From NCBI RefSeq assembly GCF_014648175.1, contig NZ_BMQP01000033.1:25176-89175 (forward strand): a stretch of 64,000 nucleotides of DNA. The letters are read 5' to 3'. Source of the stretch: Planobispora rosea (GTDB lineage Bacteria > Actinomycetota > Actinomycetes > Streptosporangiales > Streptosporangiaceae). Below are positions 17,869 to 26,113 of the stretch, piece by piece. A program made the position numbers and the translations under genes. The notes under the pieces are model-generated. The model was not told the DNA's origin, searched no databases, and saw nothing but the letters and a program-made list of their open reading frames with translations. Each line of letters begins with the position of its first letter. Positions within the stretch are counted from its first letter, which is position 1.

Positions 17869-19098
17869 ATGACGTCCCCCCTGGAGTGGACCCCCGACGC
17901 CCGCGAGCTCGGCGACCTGGAGCTGCTGCTCTGCGGCGCCTACCGGCCTCTGACGGGCTTCATGAGCGCGGCGGACGCGCACGCGGTCGAGGAGCACGGC
18001 ACGCTGGCCGACGGCACGCCCTGGCCCGCGCCCGTCACGCTCACGCTGCCCGAGGACCACCCGGCCGCCCCCGGAGACCGGATCACACTCCGCGATCCCG
18101 AGGGCGCCCCGCTGGCCGTCCTGACCGTCGCCGAGCGTTCCGGCGGGCTGACCGCCGGGCCGGTGGAGGCCCTGGGCGCCGCCGAGCACGGGCCGTTCGC
18201 CCGGCTCCGCCGCACCCCCGCGGAGATCCGGGAGGAGCTGGCCGGCCGTGAGGCCCTGGCCGTCACCATGCGCGGCCCGCTGGACGACCTGGAGGAGATC
18301 ACCGCGACCGCCGAGGAGCTGGACGCGGTGGTCCTGCTGCTCCCGCTGGCGTTCGGGGAGGGCGGGCCCGCCGTGGTCCGCGCCGCGCTGAAGGCCCGCG
18401 AGAAGCTCGGCGGGGACACGCTCCTGGCCGTGGTGCCGCTCGCCCCCCGCGACGACCACGCCGTCGACCTGGAGCTGCGCGACCGCGTGGCCGAGGCGTA
18501 CGGCGCCGCCGAGCACCTGCCCGGCCCCGAGCCCGTCACCCTCCCCGGCCCGCCGCACCGGCGCGGCCTGGTCGTCTTCTTCACCGGCCTGTCCGGCTCC
18601 GGCAAGTCGACCGTCGCGCGCGGGCTCCGGGACGCGCTGCTGGAGCGCGGCACCCGTACGGTCACCCACCTGGACGGCGACGTGGTCCGCCACCTGCTCT
18701 CGGCGGGACTGGGCTTCTCCCGCGAGGACCGCGACCTCAACATCCGGCGGATCGGCTTCGTCGCCGCCGAGGCGGCCCGGCACGGCGGGCTGGCGATCTG
18801 CGCGCCCATCGCGCCGTTCGCCGCCACCCGGGCGGAGGTCCGGGAGATGGCCGAGGCCGTGGGCGCCGACTTCCTGCTGGTCCACGTGGCCACCCCGCTG
18901 GCCGAGTGCGAGCGCCGCGACCGCAAGGGGCTCTACGCCAGGGCGCGCGCCGGACTGATCCCCGAATTCACGGGCATCTCCTCCCCCTATGAGGAGCCCG
19001 AGGACGCCGACATCGTCATCGACACCACCGGCATCCCCATCGGGGAGGCCGTGGACTCCGTCCTGAACCCGCTGATCCAAGGAGGCTGGGTACGGTGA
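17869..19098 (+). CDS. cysC: Adenylylsulfate (APS) kinase with a vestigial ATP-sulfurylase-like N-terminal domain
   Basis: A 409-residue protein. Residues 235-409 form a complete APS kinase, which phosphorylates APS to PAPS: Walker A GLSGSGKST, substrate motif LDGDVVRHLLSAGLGFS, REDRDLNIRRIGFVA, and the mobile lid region RKGLYARARAGLIPEFTGISSPYEEP. The N-terminal part begins like the PUA-like domain of ATP sulfurylases (DLELLLCGAYRPLTGFMS), but the nucleotide motifs QxRN and HxxH needed for sulfurylase activity are not seen, so it is probably non-catalytic. The real sulfurylase subunits are CysD and CysN at 31-34 kb. Start at 17869 has GGAAC four bases upstream; an in-frame ATG at 17806 would read through the operator-like site. 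Confidence 0.85.
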   Translation: MTSPLEWTPDARELGDLELLLCGAYRPLTGFMSAADAHAVEEHGTLADGTPWPAPVTLTLPEDHPAAPGDRITLRDPEGAPLAVLTVAERSGGLTAGPVEALGAAEHGPFARLRRTPAEIREELAGREALAVTMRGPLDDLEEITATAEELDAVVLLLPLAFGEGGPAVVRAALKAREKLGGDTLLAVVPLAPRDDHAVDLELRDRVAEAYGAAEHLPGPEPVTLPGPPHRRGLVVFFTGLSGSGKSTVARGLRDALLERGTRTVTHLDGDVVRHLLSAGLGFSREDRDLNIRRIGFVAAEAARHGGLAICAPIAPFAATRAEVREMAEAVGADFLLVHVATPLAECERRDRKGLYARARAGLIPEFTGISSPYEEPEDADIVIDTTGIPIGEAVDSVLNPLIQGGWVR

Positions 19099-19138
19099 GG
19101 AACGACTCCCCCGGCAGAGCGGCACCGGTGGTCGCCTG

Positions 19139-20092
19139 ATGGAATTCGATCTCCCCCTGATCGCCGGATCCTTCTTCGTCGCGATCATCGTCGGACTGAC
19201 CGGCATGGGCGGCGGCGCGCTGATGACGCCGATGATGATGCTGTTCTTCAACGTGCCGCCGCTCGCCGCGGTCTCCAGCGACCTGGTCGCCTCGGCCGTG
19301 ATGAAGCCGGTCGGCGGGGTCGTCCACATGCGCCGCGGGACGGTCAACCTGAAGCTGGTCGGCTGGTTGTGCGCGGGCTCGGTGCCGGCGGCGTTCTGCG
19401 GGGTGCTGCTGATCCGGGCGTTCGGCGAGGGCGAGCAGGTCCAGCAGGCCGTCAAGTACGCCCTGGGCATCGCCCTGCTGCTGGCCGTCGCGGGCATGGT
19501 CGCCAAGGCCTACCTCGCCCGGAACGAGGGAGCCGCCTCCGGGGACATCGAGGAGATCACCGTCCGCCCGATTCCGACCGTACTGGTCGGTATAGTCGGG
19601 GGGGTCGTCGTGGGCATCTCCTCCGTGGGATCGGGCTCCCTGATCATCGTGGCGCTGCTCGCGCTCTATCCCATGCTGAAGGCCAACCAGCTCGTCGGCA
19701 CCGACCTGGTCCAGGCGGTCCCGCTGGTCACCTCGGCCGCCATCGGGCACCTGTTCTTCGGCGACTTCCAGCTGGACGTCACCGCCTCCCTGCTCGTCGG
19801 CTCGATCCCCGGCGTCTACCTCGGCGCGCGGATCTCCTCCCGGGCGCGCGGCGGGATCATCCGCGCGCTGCTCGTGGTGGTCCTGCTGGCCTCGGCGCTC
19901 AAGCTCCTCGGCGTGGGCAACACGGCCACGCTGTGGATCCTGGGCGGCGCGGTGCTCGCCGGGGCGGCCGCCTGGTCACTTCTGCGGAACCGGAGTGGAG
20001 CTCAGGTAGGGGTCGCGGGCCAGGACGGCGAAAGCCTCACGTCCGCCGGGAGTGGTGTCGAAACGGGTGTCCCCCCGCGGGGCACGCGGTGA
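19139..20092 (+). CDS. TauE/SafE-family sulfur-compound transporter
   Basis: A 317-residue membrane protein with eight hydrophobic segments and two family repeats: GLTGMGGGALMTPMMMLFF near the N-terminus and GISSVGSGSLIIVALL near residue 165, each followed by a conserved Leu-rich/VGTDL block. TauE/SafE proteins move sulfite, sulfoacetate, sulfonates or sulfate-like anions across the membrane. It lies 40 bases behind the APS kinase on the same strand, which suggests import of sulfate or export of surplus sulfite for PAPS synthesis; the direction is not known. The last 117 bases overlap the end of the convergent GH26-like gene; the segment after the last membrane helix is a soluble tail. Confidence 0.85.
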   Translation: MEFDLPLIAGSFFVAIIVGLTGMGGGALMTPMMMLFFNVPPLAAVSSDLVASAVMKPVGGVVHMRRGTVNLKLVGWLCAGSVPAAFCGVLLIRAFGEGEQVQQAVKYALGIALLLAVAGMVAKAYLARNEGAASGDIEEITVRPIPTVLVGIVGGVVVGISSVGSGSLIIVALLALYPMLKANQLVGTDLVQAVPLVTSAAIGHLFFGDFQLDVTASLLVGSIPGVYLGARISSRARGGIIRALLVVVLLASALKLLGVGNTATLWILGGAVLAGAAAWSLLRNRSGAQVGVAGQDGESLTSAGSGVETGVPPRGTR

Positions 20093-21091
20093 GTCGAAGT
20101 AGACCAGTGCCTTGATCTGCGGGTAGCGCCGCATCTCCTGGCGGACCGAGGTGAAGAACGACTCCTTGAACCGCGGCTGCCCGGGCCGCTCGAAGACCCC
20201 CCACTCGGCCAGCATGATCGGCTTGCCCGGGAAGCGCCACTGCATCCAGCGGTAGAAGCCCGGCCACTGGGCGAAGTCGTCGCGAGTCTTGTTGATCAGT
20301 CCGTCGAAGGTCTGGACCCGATCGTCGGCGTAGGGGTCCATGGCCACCCAGTCGACCACGTCGTCACCCGGGTAGAGCTGCTCGAACCAGGGCTCGGCCG
20401 CCCAGTTCGGAGCGCCCATGTAGGTCATCACGGTGACCGCGTTCCGTACGCCCTTCTCCCGTAGCCGGAGCACGACGTGGCGGAACATCGCCGCGTAGTC
20501 CCGGGCGGTCATCCCCGACCCCCGGGCGGCCCGGACGTCGTCCTCCGGCTCGTGGTACACGGTCAGGAAGAACCGCTCGGGGAAGGTCCTGGTGATGTGC
20601 CGGGCCAGCCGGTCGATCCTGCGGTCCACCGCGCCGCGGGCGATCTCCGCCCAGGTGTGGTCGAAGGACGGCTTCCAGTTGACCAGCAGGAGCCTGTGTC
20701 CGCCGGGATCGCGGGCGATCGACCGCTCCTCCCGGGTCGGGAAGAGCTCGGACCCCCGGTGGTAGACGTGCATGATGTCGGCCGTACGGCCCATGCGCCG
20801 CTCGGCCCGGTGCAGCGCCTGCGCCGGGCGCCGGCCCGTGAAGACCTCCGGCGTCATCCCCCACCACGCCCCGCAGGACGGGATCAGCTTGGCGCTGACC
20901 TCGCAGCCCGGCATCGGCGAACGCGGCCCGTGGACGAGGAGTCCGTCACTCCGCCCGCCGCCTTCCCGCGCCGTCTCCGCGCGGCCTGACGTCTGATTGC
21001 ACGCGCTCAACCCGAGCATCAGCACGACAGCGGCTCCGGCGATTGTTTTCGCGGTAAAAGCTGGCCTTAAATCGTCATTTGTCCGATACAA
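19976..21091 (-). CDS. Glycoside hydrolase family 26-like lipoprotein
   Basis: A 371-residue exported lipoprotein. The signal region ends in a lipobox LSAC (Cys at about residue 31 from this start). The catalytic part has the family 26 pattern of (beta/alpha)8 endo-mannanases: WWG near the start of the domain, the acid/base Glu in TVYHEPEDD, and the nucleophile Glu in IMLAEWGVFE. Family 26 enzymes cut beta-1,4-mannan or similar beta-linked polymers. It is divergent from the Wzz gene and may trim or release the polysaccharide made by the locus. TTG at 21091 has GAGGAA just upstream; a GTG at 21142 (AGGTGG upstream) is possible but would put the lipobox 48 residues in. Confidence 0.75.
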   Translation of the reverse strand: MYRTNDDLRPAFTAKTIAGAAVVLMLGLSACNQTSGRAETAREGGGRSDGLLVHGPRSPMPGCEVSAKLIPSCGAWWGMTPEVFTGRRPAQALHRAERRMGRTADIMHVYHRGSELFPTREERSIARDPGGHRLLLVNWKPSFDHTWAEIARGAVDRRIDRLARHITRTFPERFFLTVYHEPEDDVRAARGSGMTARDYAAMFRHVVLRLREKGVRNAVTVMTYMGAPNWAAEPWFEQLYPGDDVVDWVAMDPYADDRVQTFDGLINKTRDDFAQWPGFYRWMQWRFPGKPIMLAEWGVFERPGQPRFKESFFTSVRQEMRRYPQIKALVYFDSPRAPRGDTRFDTTPGGREAFAVLARDPYLSSTPVPQK

Positions 21092-21382
21092 CGGTTCCTC
21101 GCAGACGATTCGCTCGCACGTTTCCCACTTTCGGCGGACCACACCCTGCCACCTCGATGACGTGGCGTGTCGTACACTTTGCCGCTCCCTTCCGGACCAT
21201 CGGGACGACGGCGGGGAAATATCGGATAAACATGCGTTATCTTATCGTGATCACCGATGATTCCATGGCGAAATCTTGCATATTCAATCGGGAAAACGAC
21301 GGCCCCGCCTATAGTTCATGAGGTCCGTTTCCCGGATCTCTGCCTCATTCCGCATGACGCCAGCCGAGAGGGCCAACACTCC

Positions 21383-23053
21383 ATGAGCCTGTCGCCGGAC
21401 ACCGCCGTCCGCCGCTCCGGCGGGGACCTGGCTGACTACGCGGCCCTGCTCGGCCGCCGCTGGCCCATCCTGCTGGTCTGCCTCATCGCGGGGACCGGAG
21501 GCGGGTTCCTCCTGCTGCGCGCCACCCCGCCCGCCTACACCGCCTCCGCCCACGTCCTGGTGACCGCGACCGGCGTGCAGGAACCGACCAACCAGGTGAC
21601 CAGCCGGCAGCGGGAGGCCCTCAACCTGGACACCGAGGCGCAGATCGCCCGGTCGGCCGTGGTCTCCAGGAAGGCCGAGCAGGTGTTCAAGGGCCCCCTC
21701 GACCCCGTCGAGGTCTCCGTACCGCCCAACACCTCGGTCCTGGAGATCTCCTACACCGCCGCCGACCCCGGCAGCGCCGCCGCGGGAGCCGGTGCGTACG
21801 CCCAGGCCTACCTCGCCCACCGCGGCGAGGCCGCCACCAGGGCGCAGACCGTCCAGCTGGAAACGCTCCTGGCCAAGCTCAAGCAGGTCAACACGGGCCT
21901 GGCCAGGGTGGTGGCCGAGCTTCCCGGGCTGGCCAAGGGCAGCGCCGAGCGCACCATCGCGCTGCAGCGGCGCAGCGTGCTCAGCCGCCAGGTCTACAAC
22001 CTCACCGTCAAGTACGACAGCCTCAAAACCGTCGCGATCACCCCCGGCTCGGTGATCAGCGAGGCGGTCGCGCCGACCGCGCCCAGCGCGCCCCGGCCGC
22101 CCCTCTATCTCGGCAGCGGTCTCATGCTCGGCCTGCTCGCCGGGGTCTGCCTCGCCTGGCTCCGCGACCGCCTCGGCACGCGCTGCCGTACGGCCTCCGA
22201 CGTCACCCGGCTCACCGGGCTCGACATCGTCACCGGCGAGCGGATCCACGACCTCGCGTCCGCGGCGGGCACCCGCGGCGCCGTGGTGCTGGTTCCCCTG
22301 CCCGGAACGTCGTCCCGGGCGGTGGCACGGGCCGTACGGGAGCTCCGCGGAAACCACGTGCCCGTGATCGGCGCGGCCGTGACCGCCCGCGACGCGGACC
22401 CCGGCGAAGACGGGCTCCCGGGATCGCACACCGACCCCGCCAGGGAGCCGGTGCGGGAGAACGGGCCCGGCGCCAAGCCCGCCTGGGGAGACCGGGCCGA
22501 CGCGAGACCCGAACGGGGTGACCGGACCGACCCGAAGCCCGCCTGGGGAGACCGGACCGGCCCGGGCCCGCGGGACGGGACCGTCTCGGCCGCCTCCGCC
22601 GACGCGCGGATCGCCGCAGCCATCAAGGCCGCGGCCATCAATTCCGCGGCCATCAATTCCGCGGCCACGAGGAGCCCGGCCCCCGCCGGCACCGGCGACG
22701 CCGACACCGCCGCCACCACCGAGATCTCCACCACCGAGGTGCGAGCCGCCATGCGGGAGGGCACCGCGGCCCAGTCCTCCGCCGCGCCCGCCGCCGCAGC
22801 CCCCACCGTGCTTCTCCCGGCCGGGCGCACCGGACCGGGCGAGCCGCACGAACCGGCCGGACCGGGCGAGCCCTCCGGGCCGGCCAGGCCGGGTGAGCCG
22901 CGCGAGACAGCCGGACCGGGAGGGCTCCCGGGGTTCTCCGGACTGGCCGGCCTGGCCGTCCCCGCCGAGCGGAGCGAGCCCGTGGACAACTCCCCGGAGA
23001 CCGTCCCGCTGACCCCGTTCCCGACGCTCGGCAAGAAGGTCTTCCCGACGTGA
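21383..23053 (+). CDS. Wzz/BY-kinase-type polysaccharide co-polymerase with long disordered tail
   Basis: A 556-residue membrane protein that probably sets polymer chain length. Two transmembrane helices (about residues 24-46 and 236-260) enclose an extracellular helical domain with the usual Wzz segment (EISYTAADPGSAAAGAGAYAQ). The short cytoplasmic part after TM2 looks like the beginning of a BY-kinase domain (VTRLTGLDIV, AVARAVRELRGNHVPVIGAAV) but has no Walker A, so it is not a kinase. From about residue 345 it is a Pro/Gly/Ala-rich low-complexity tail with internal duplications (PAWGDR twice; a 15-bp DNA unit at 22631 and 22646). ATG at 21383 has GAGAGGG upstream. First gene of a six-gene overlapping operon. 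Confidence 0.8.
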   Translation: MSLSPDTAVRRSGGDLADYAALLGRRWPILLVCLIAGTGGGFLLLRATPPAYTASAHVLVTATGVQEPTNQVTSRQREALNLDTEAQIARSAVVSRKAEQVFKGPLDPVEVSVPPNTSVLEISYTAADPGSAAAGAGAYAQAYLAHRGEAATRAQTVQLETLLAKLKQVNTGLARVVAELPGLAKGSAERTIALQRRSVLSRQVYNLTVKYDSLKTVAITPGSVISEAVAPTAPSAPRPPLYLGSGLMLGLLAGVCLAWLRDRLGTRCRTASDVTRLTGLDIVTGERIHDLASAAGTRGAVVLVPLPGTSSRAVARAVRELRGNHVPVIGAAVTARDADPGEDGLPGSHTDPAREPVRENGPGAKPAWGDRADARPERGDRTDPKPAWGDRTGPGPRDGTVSAASADARIAAAIKAAAINSAAINSAATRSPAPAGTGDADTAATTEISTTEVRAAMREGTAAQSSAAPAAAAPTVLLPAGRTGPGEPHEPAGPGEPSGPARPGEPRETAGPGGLPGFSGLAGLAVPAERSEPVDNSPETVPLTPFPTLGKKVFPT

Positions 23054-24342
23054 GACTCCCGCACCGGGCGGCCTGGCCGATCGCCGCCTTCCTCGTGGGC
23101 TACCCCGTGTGGTGGGCGCTGGGCTTCGGCGGCCTCTCGGTGGTCGTGCTGGCCCCGGCGATGGCGGCCGTGCTGTGGCGGCGGCGGCCGATCCGGGTTC
23201 CGCGCGGGTTCGGCCTCTGGCTGCTGCTGCTCGCGGGCTACCTGGTCAGCGCGGTCATGCTCGCCGAGATGCCGCCGGGCACCTACGGCGTGTTCGGCGC
23301 GGGTCGGCTGGTCGGCTACGCGATGCGCCTGGCCCTCTACGCCTCACTGACGATCATGATGCTCTACCTGGGCAACCTGACCGAGCACGAACTGCCGCAG
23401 CTCACCCTCGTGCGCATGCTGGGCGCGCTGTTCCTCACCACCGTCGCGGGCGGACTGCTCGGCGTCTTCGCCCCGCACCTCCAGTTCACCTCGCCCGTGG
23501 AACGGCTCCTGCCCGGGTGGATCAGCGGCAACTCCTTCGTCCAGAACCTGATCCACCCCACCACCGCCCAGATCCAGAAAGTCCTCGGGCACGCCTCCCC
23601 CCGACCCGAGGCGCCCTTCGAGTGGGCCAACGCCTGGGGCAGCAACCTGTCGGTCCTGCTCATCTGGTTCGTGGTCGGCTGGTGGGTGTACGGCGGGCCG
23701 CGCAGCCGCCTGGCCGTGGCCCCTCTGCTCGCCCTCGCCGCCATCCCGGTCGTCTACTCGCTCAACCGCGGGCTCTGGATCGGCCTCGGCGTCGCCGTCG
23801 CCTACCTGATGCTGCGCCTGGGCTTCCGGGGCCGCGTTCTCGCCTGCGCCGCGGTCACGGCCGGGGTGCTGGTGTTCTTCCTGAGCCCGCTGCAGGCCAT
23901 GGTGACCCAGCGGCTGGACAGCCCGCACAGCAACGACATCCGCGCCTTCACCGTGACCGCCACCATCGCCGCCGCGCGGTCCTCGCCCGTCATCGGCTAC
24001 GGCAACACCCGTAACGCGACGGGCAACCACAAGACGATCACCACCGGCAAGAGCGACTGGTGCGAGACCTGCGGCCACCCTCCGCTGGGCAGCGACGGCC
24101 AGCTCTGGCACCTGATGATCACTCAGGGGTTCGTCGGGGCCGTGCTCTACGTCGCCTTCTTCGCCGGAGCCATCCGCCGCCACTGGGCCGACCGCTCGCC
24201 GATCGGCATGGCCGGGGTCCTGGTGATGATCCTCACGCTTCTCTACATGTTCGTCTACGACGGGCTGGTCACGCCGCTCAGCCTCTACCTGATCTCTTTC
24301 GCACTGCTCTGGAGAAACTCGATGAAGGACGGGCCTCGATGA
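23050..24342 (+). CDS. O-antigen ligase/polymerase-like membrane protein (Wzy/WaaL type)
   Basis: A 430-residue protein with about eleven hydrophobic helices and a large periplasm-side loop between the later ones, containing SPVIGYGNTRNATGN and WCETCGHPPLGSDGQLWHLMITQG. This is the O-antigen ligase (Wzy_C) pattern; the loop includes conserved Arg, Gly and His residues of the family. Such proteins polymerise lipid-linked repeat units or transfer glycans to an acceptor. Its GTG start overlaps the TGA of the Wzz gene (GTGA). Confidence 0.8.
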   Translation: MRLPHRAAWPIAAFLVGYPVWWALGFGGLSVVVLAPAMAAVLWRRRPIRVPRGFGLWLLLLAGYLVSAVMLAEMPPGTYGVFGAGRLVGYAMRLALYASLTIMMLYLGNLTEHELPQLTLVRMLGALFLTTVAGGLLGVFAPHLQFTSPVERLLPGWISGNSFVQNLIHPTTAQIQKVLGHASPRPEAPFEWANAWGSNLSVLLIWFVVGWWVYGGPRSRLAVAPLLALAAIPVVYSLNRGLWIGLGVAVAYLMLRLGFRGRVLACAAVTAGVLVFFLSPLQAMVTQRLDSPHSNDIRAFTVTATIAAARSSPVIGYGNTRNATGNHKTITTGKSDWCETCGHPPLGSDGQLWHLMITQGFVGAVLYVAFFAGAIRRHWADRSPIGMAGVLVMILTLLYMFVYDGLVTPLSLYLISFALLWRNSMKDGPR

Positions 24343-25259
24343 ACGACGCGCGAGTCCGGCTGCGCTACCTGCGCCAGACGATCAGTCTGCTCTTCCCCGG
24401 GCCCGGCGAGGCGCGGCCGTACAGCCTGCTCCCGCACCCCCTGGTCCCCCGCAGGCTCGCTCCGCGCGCGTGGTGGCATCCCTACGGGAAGGTGATGGTC
24501 CCCTCCGGGGAGGACACCATCGAGACCTACCTCAGCCAGGCGCTGGGCGTCCCGGTCCGGGTGGTGTTCCACGTCCGCCCGGCCCGGCGGGCCAACCGCA
24601 AACCCATCCTGGAGGCGCACGGGCCCGGCGGGCCGGTCGCCTTCGTGAAGATCGGCGACACCGTCCGCACCCACGAGCTCATCACCAACGAGGCGCGGGC
24701 GCTCACCACGCTCGCCGGGTTCCCGCTCAAGACCGTGGTCCCACCGACCGTGCTCCATCACGGCTCCTGGCACGGCCTGGCGGTGCTCGCGCTGTCCCCG
24801 CTGCCCGTACCGGACCGGACCGCCCGCCTGCGGCGCGGCGCGATCCCCCGTGACCTGCTCACCGAGGCCGTCCGCGAGATCAGCACGGTCTGCGAGGAGA
24901 AATACGCCTCGCACGGCGACTTCTGCCCGTGGAACATCGCGCGCGGCCCGGACGGACGGCTCCTGGTGTGGGACTGGGAGCGGTTCGCCACCGGGGTGCC
25001 GCTCGGCTTCGACGCCCTGCACCACTTCTTCCAGTCCGCCCTGCGCCGGATGAAACCCGCCGTCGCCGCCCGGGCCTGCCTGGCCCAGGCTCTGCCGATC
25101 CTGGCCCCGTTCGGGCTCTCGGCCGCCGAGGCCCGGCTGACCGCGGTCCACTACCTGATCGCGCTGGCCGAGCGGCACGCCGCCGACGGCCACGAGCCGC
25201 TCGGCCCGCCCGCGCGCTGGCTCAACCCCGTCGTCGACGCCCAGGAGGTCTTGGTGTGA
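24339..25259 (+). CDS. Phosphotransferase (kinase-like fold), aminoglycoside/LPS-kinase type
   Basis: A 306-residue soluble protein with the protein-kinase-like fold of APH enzymes. The catalytic Brenner motif is HGDFCPWNIA near residue 192, followed by the metal-binding VWDWERF. The N-lobe has the strand VAFVKIGDTVRTHELITNEA with a Lys that can bind ATP. The ATG overlaps the preceding TGA (ATGA). Within a polysaccharide operon, phosphorylation of a sugar or lipid acceptor is a reasonable inference; the substrate is unknown. Confidence 0.7.
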   Translation: MNDARVRLRYLRQTISLLFPGPGEARPYSLLPHPLVPRRLAPRAWWHPYGKVMVPSGEDTIETYLSQALGVPVRVVFHVRPARRANRKPILEAHGPGGPVAFVKIGDTVRTHELITNEARALTTLAGFPLKTVVPPTVLHHGSWHGLAVLALSPLPVPDRTARLRRGAIPRDLLTEAVREISTVCEEKYASHGDFCPWNIARGPDGRLLVWDWERFATGVPLGFDALHHFFQSALRRMKPAVAARACLAQALPILAPFGLSAAEARLTAVHYLIALAERHAADGHEPLGPPARWLNPVVDAQEVLV

Positions 25260-26113
25260 TGCCCACGCTGAAGCGCTCCGCCCACGCCGCGTCCCGGGCC
25301 GCGGGACGTCTCACCTCCGGAAGCCGGGTCCTGCCCGCCTTCCTGATCATCGGCGCGCAGCGCTCCGGCACGACCTCGCTCTACCGGGCGCTCACCCAGC
25401 ACCCGCTGGCGCTCAAACCGGTCCTGCACAAGGGCGTGCACTACTTCGACATGGCCTACGACCGGGGCCTGCCGTGGTACCGGGCGCACTTCCCGTTACG
25501 GGCGGCGGCCTCCCGCCTGGCCCGCCGGTACGGCTACCGGGCCCAGGCCTTCGAGTCCTCGCCGTACTACCTGTTCCACCCGCTGGCCCCCGCCCGCATC
25601 GCCGAGGACCTGCCAGGGGTCAAGCTGATCGTGCTGGTCCGCGACCCGGTCGAGCGGGCGTTCTCCGCCCACGCCCACGAGCTGGCCCGGGGATTCGAGA
25701 CCGAGGCCTCATTCGCCAGAGCCGTGGAGCTGGAGGAGCAACGGCTGGCGGGAGCGGCCGACGCCCTGACCGCCGCCCCCCACTCCGCCAGCCACGCCCA
25801 CCGCCACCACGCCTACCTGGCCAGGGGCCGCTACGCCGAACAGCTCGACCGGCTGGAACGGCTGGTCGGCCGGGACCGCATGCTTGTGCTGGACAGCGGA
25901 TGCTTCTTCACCCGGCCGGAGGTCGTCTACGACCGGGTGCTGGCGTTCCTCGGGCTGCCGCACCTCGGCGACCCGGTGTTCGAACGGCACAACGCCCGCC
26001 CCCGGCCCGCGCCGATGCCCTCCTCGCTCCGCCGGGAGCTGAGCGAGCACTTCGCGGAGTCCGACGCCCGGTTGGCCCGGTGGCTCGGCGCGGACCCCTC
26101 GTGGCGGCGCTGA
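25259..26113 (+). CDS. PAPS-dependent sulfotransferase 1
   Basis: A 284-residue member of the sulfotransferase family that moves sulfate from PAPS to a hydroxyl. The 5'-phosphosulfate loop is FLIIGAQRSGTTSLYRAL at the N-terminus, and the 3'-phosphate site LVRDPVERAFSAHAHE is near residue 125. RYAEQLDRLERLVGRDRMLVL and the C-terminal Phe/Leu-rich block fit the carbohydrate sulfotransferase branch. ATG overlaps the previous stop by one base (TGATG) and AGGAGG lies nine bases upstream. Confidence 0.85.
   Translation: MPTLKRSAHAASRAAGRLTSGSRVLPAFLIIGAQRSGTTSLYRALTQHPLALKPVLHKGVHYFDMAYDRGLPWYRAHFPLRAAASRLARRYGYRAQAFESSPYYLFHPLAPARIAEDLPGVKLIVLVRDPVERAFSAHAHELARGFETEASFARAVELEEQRLAGAADALTAAPHSASHAHRHHAYLARGRYAEQLDRLERLVGRDRMLVLDSGCFFTRPEVVYDRVLAFLGLPHLGDPVFERHNARPRPAPMPSSLRRELSEHFAESDARLARWLGADPSWRR

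Noticed and set aside
21225..21241. GATAA/TTATC inverted pair before the Wzz gene
   Set aside because: Arms are only five bases and it may be chance in the AT-richer promoter area.
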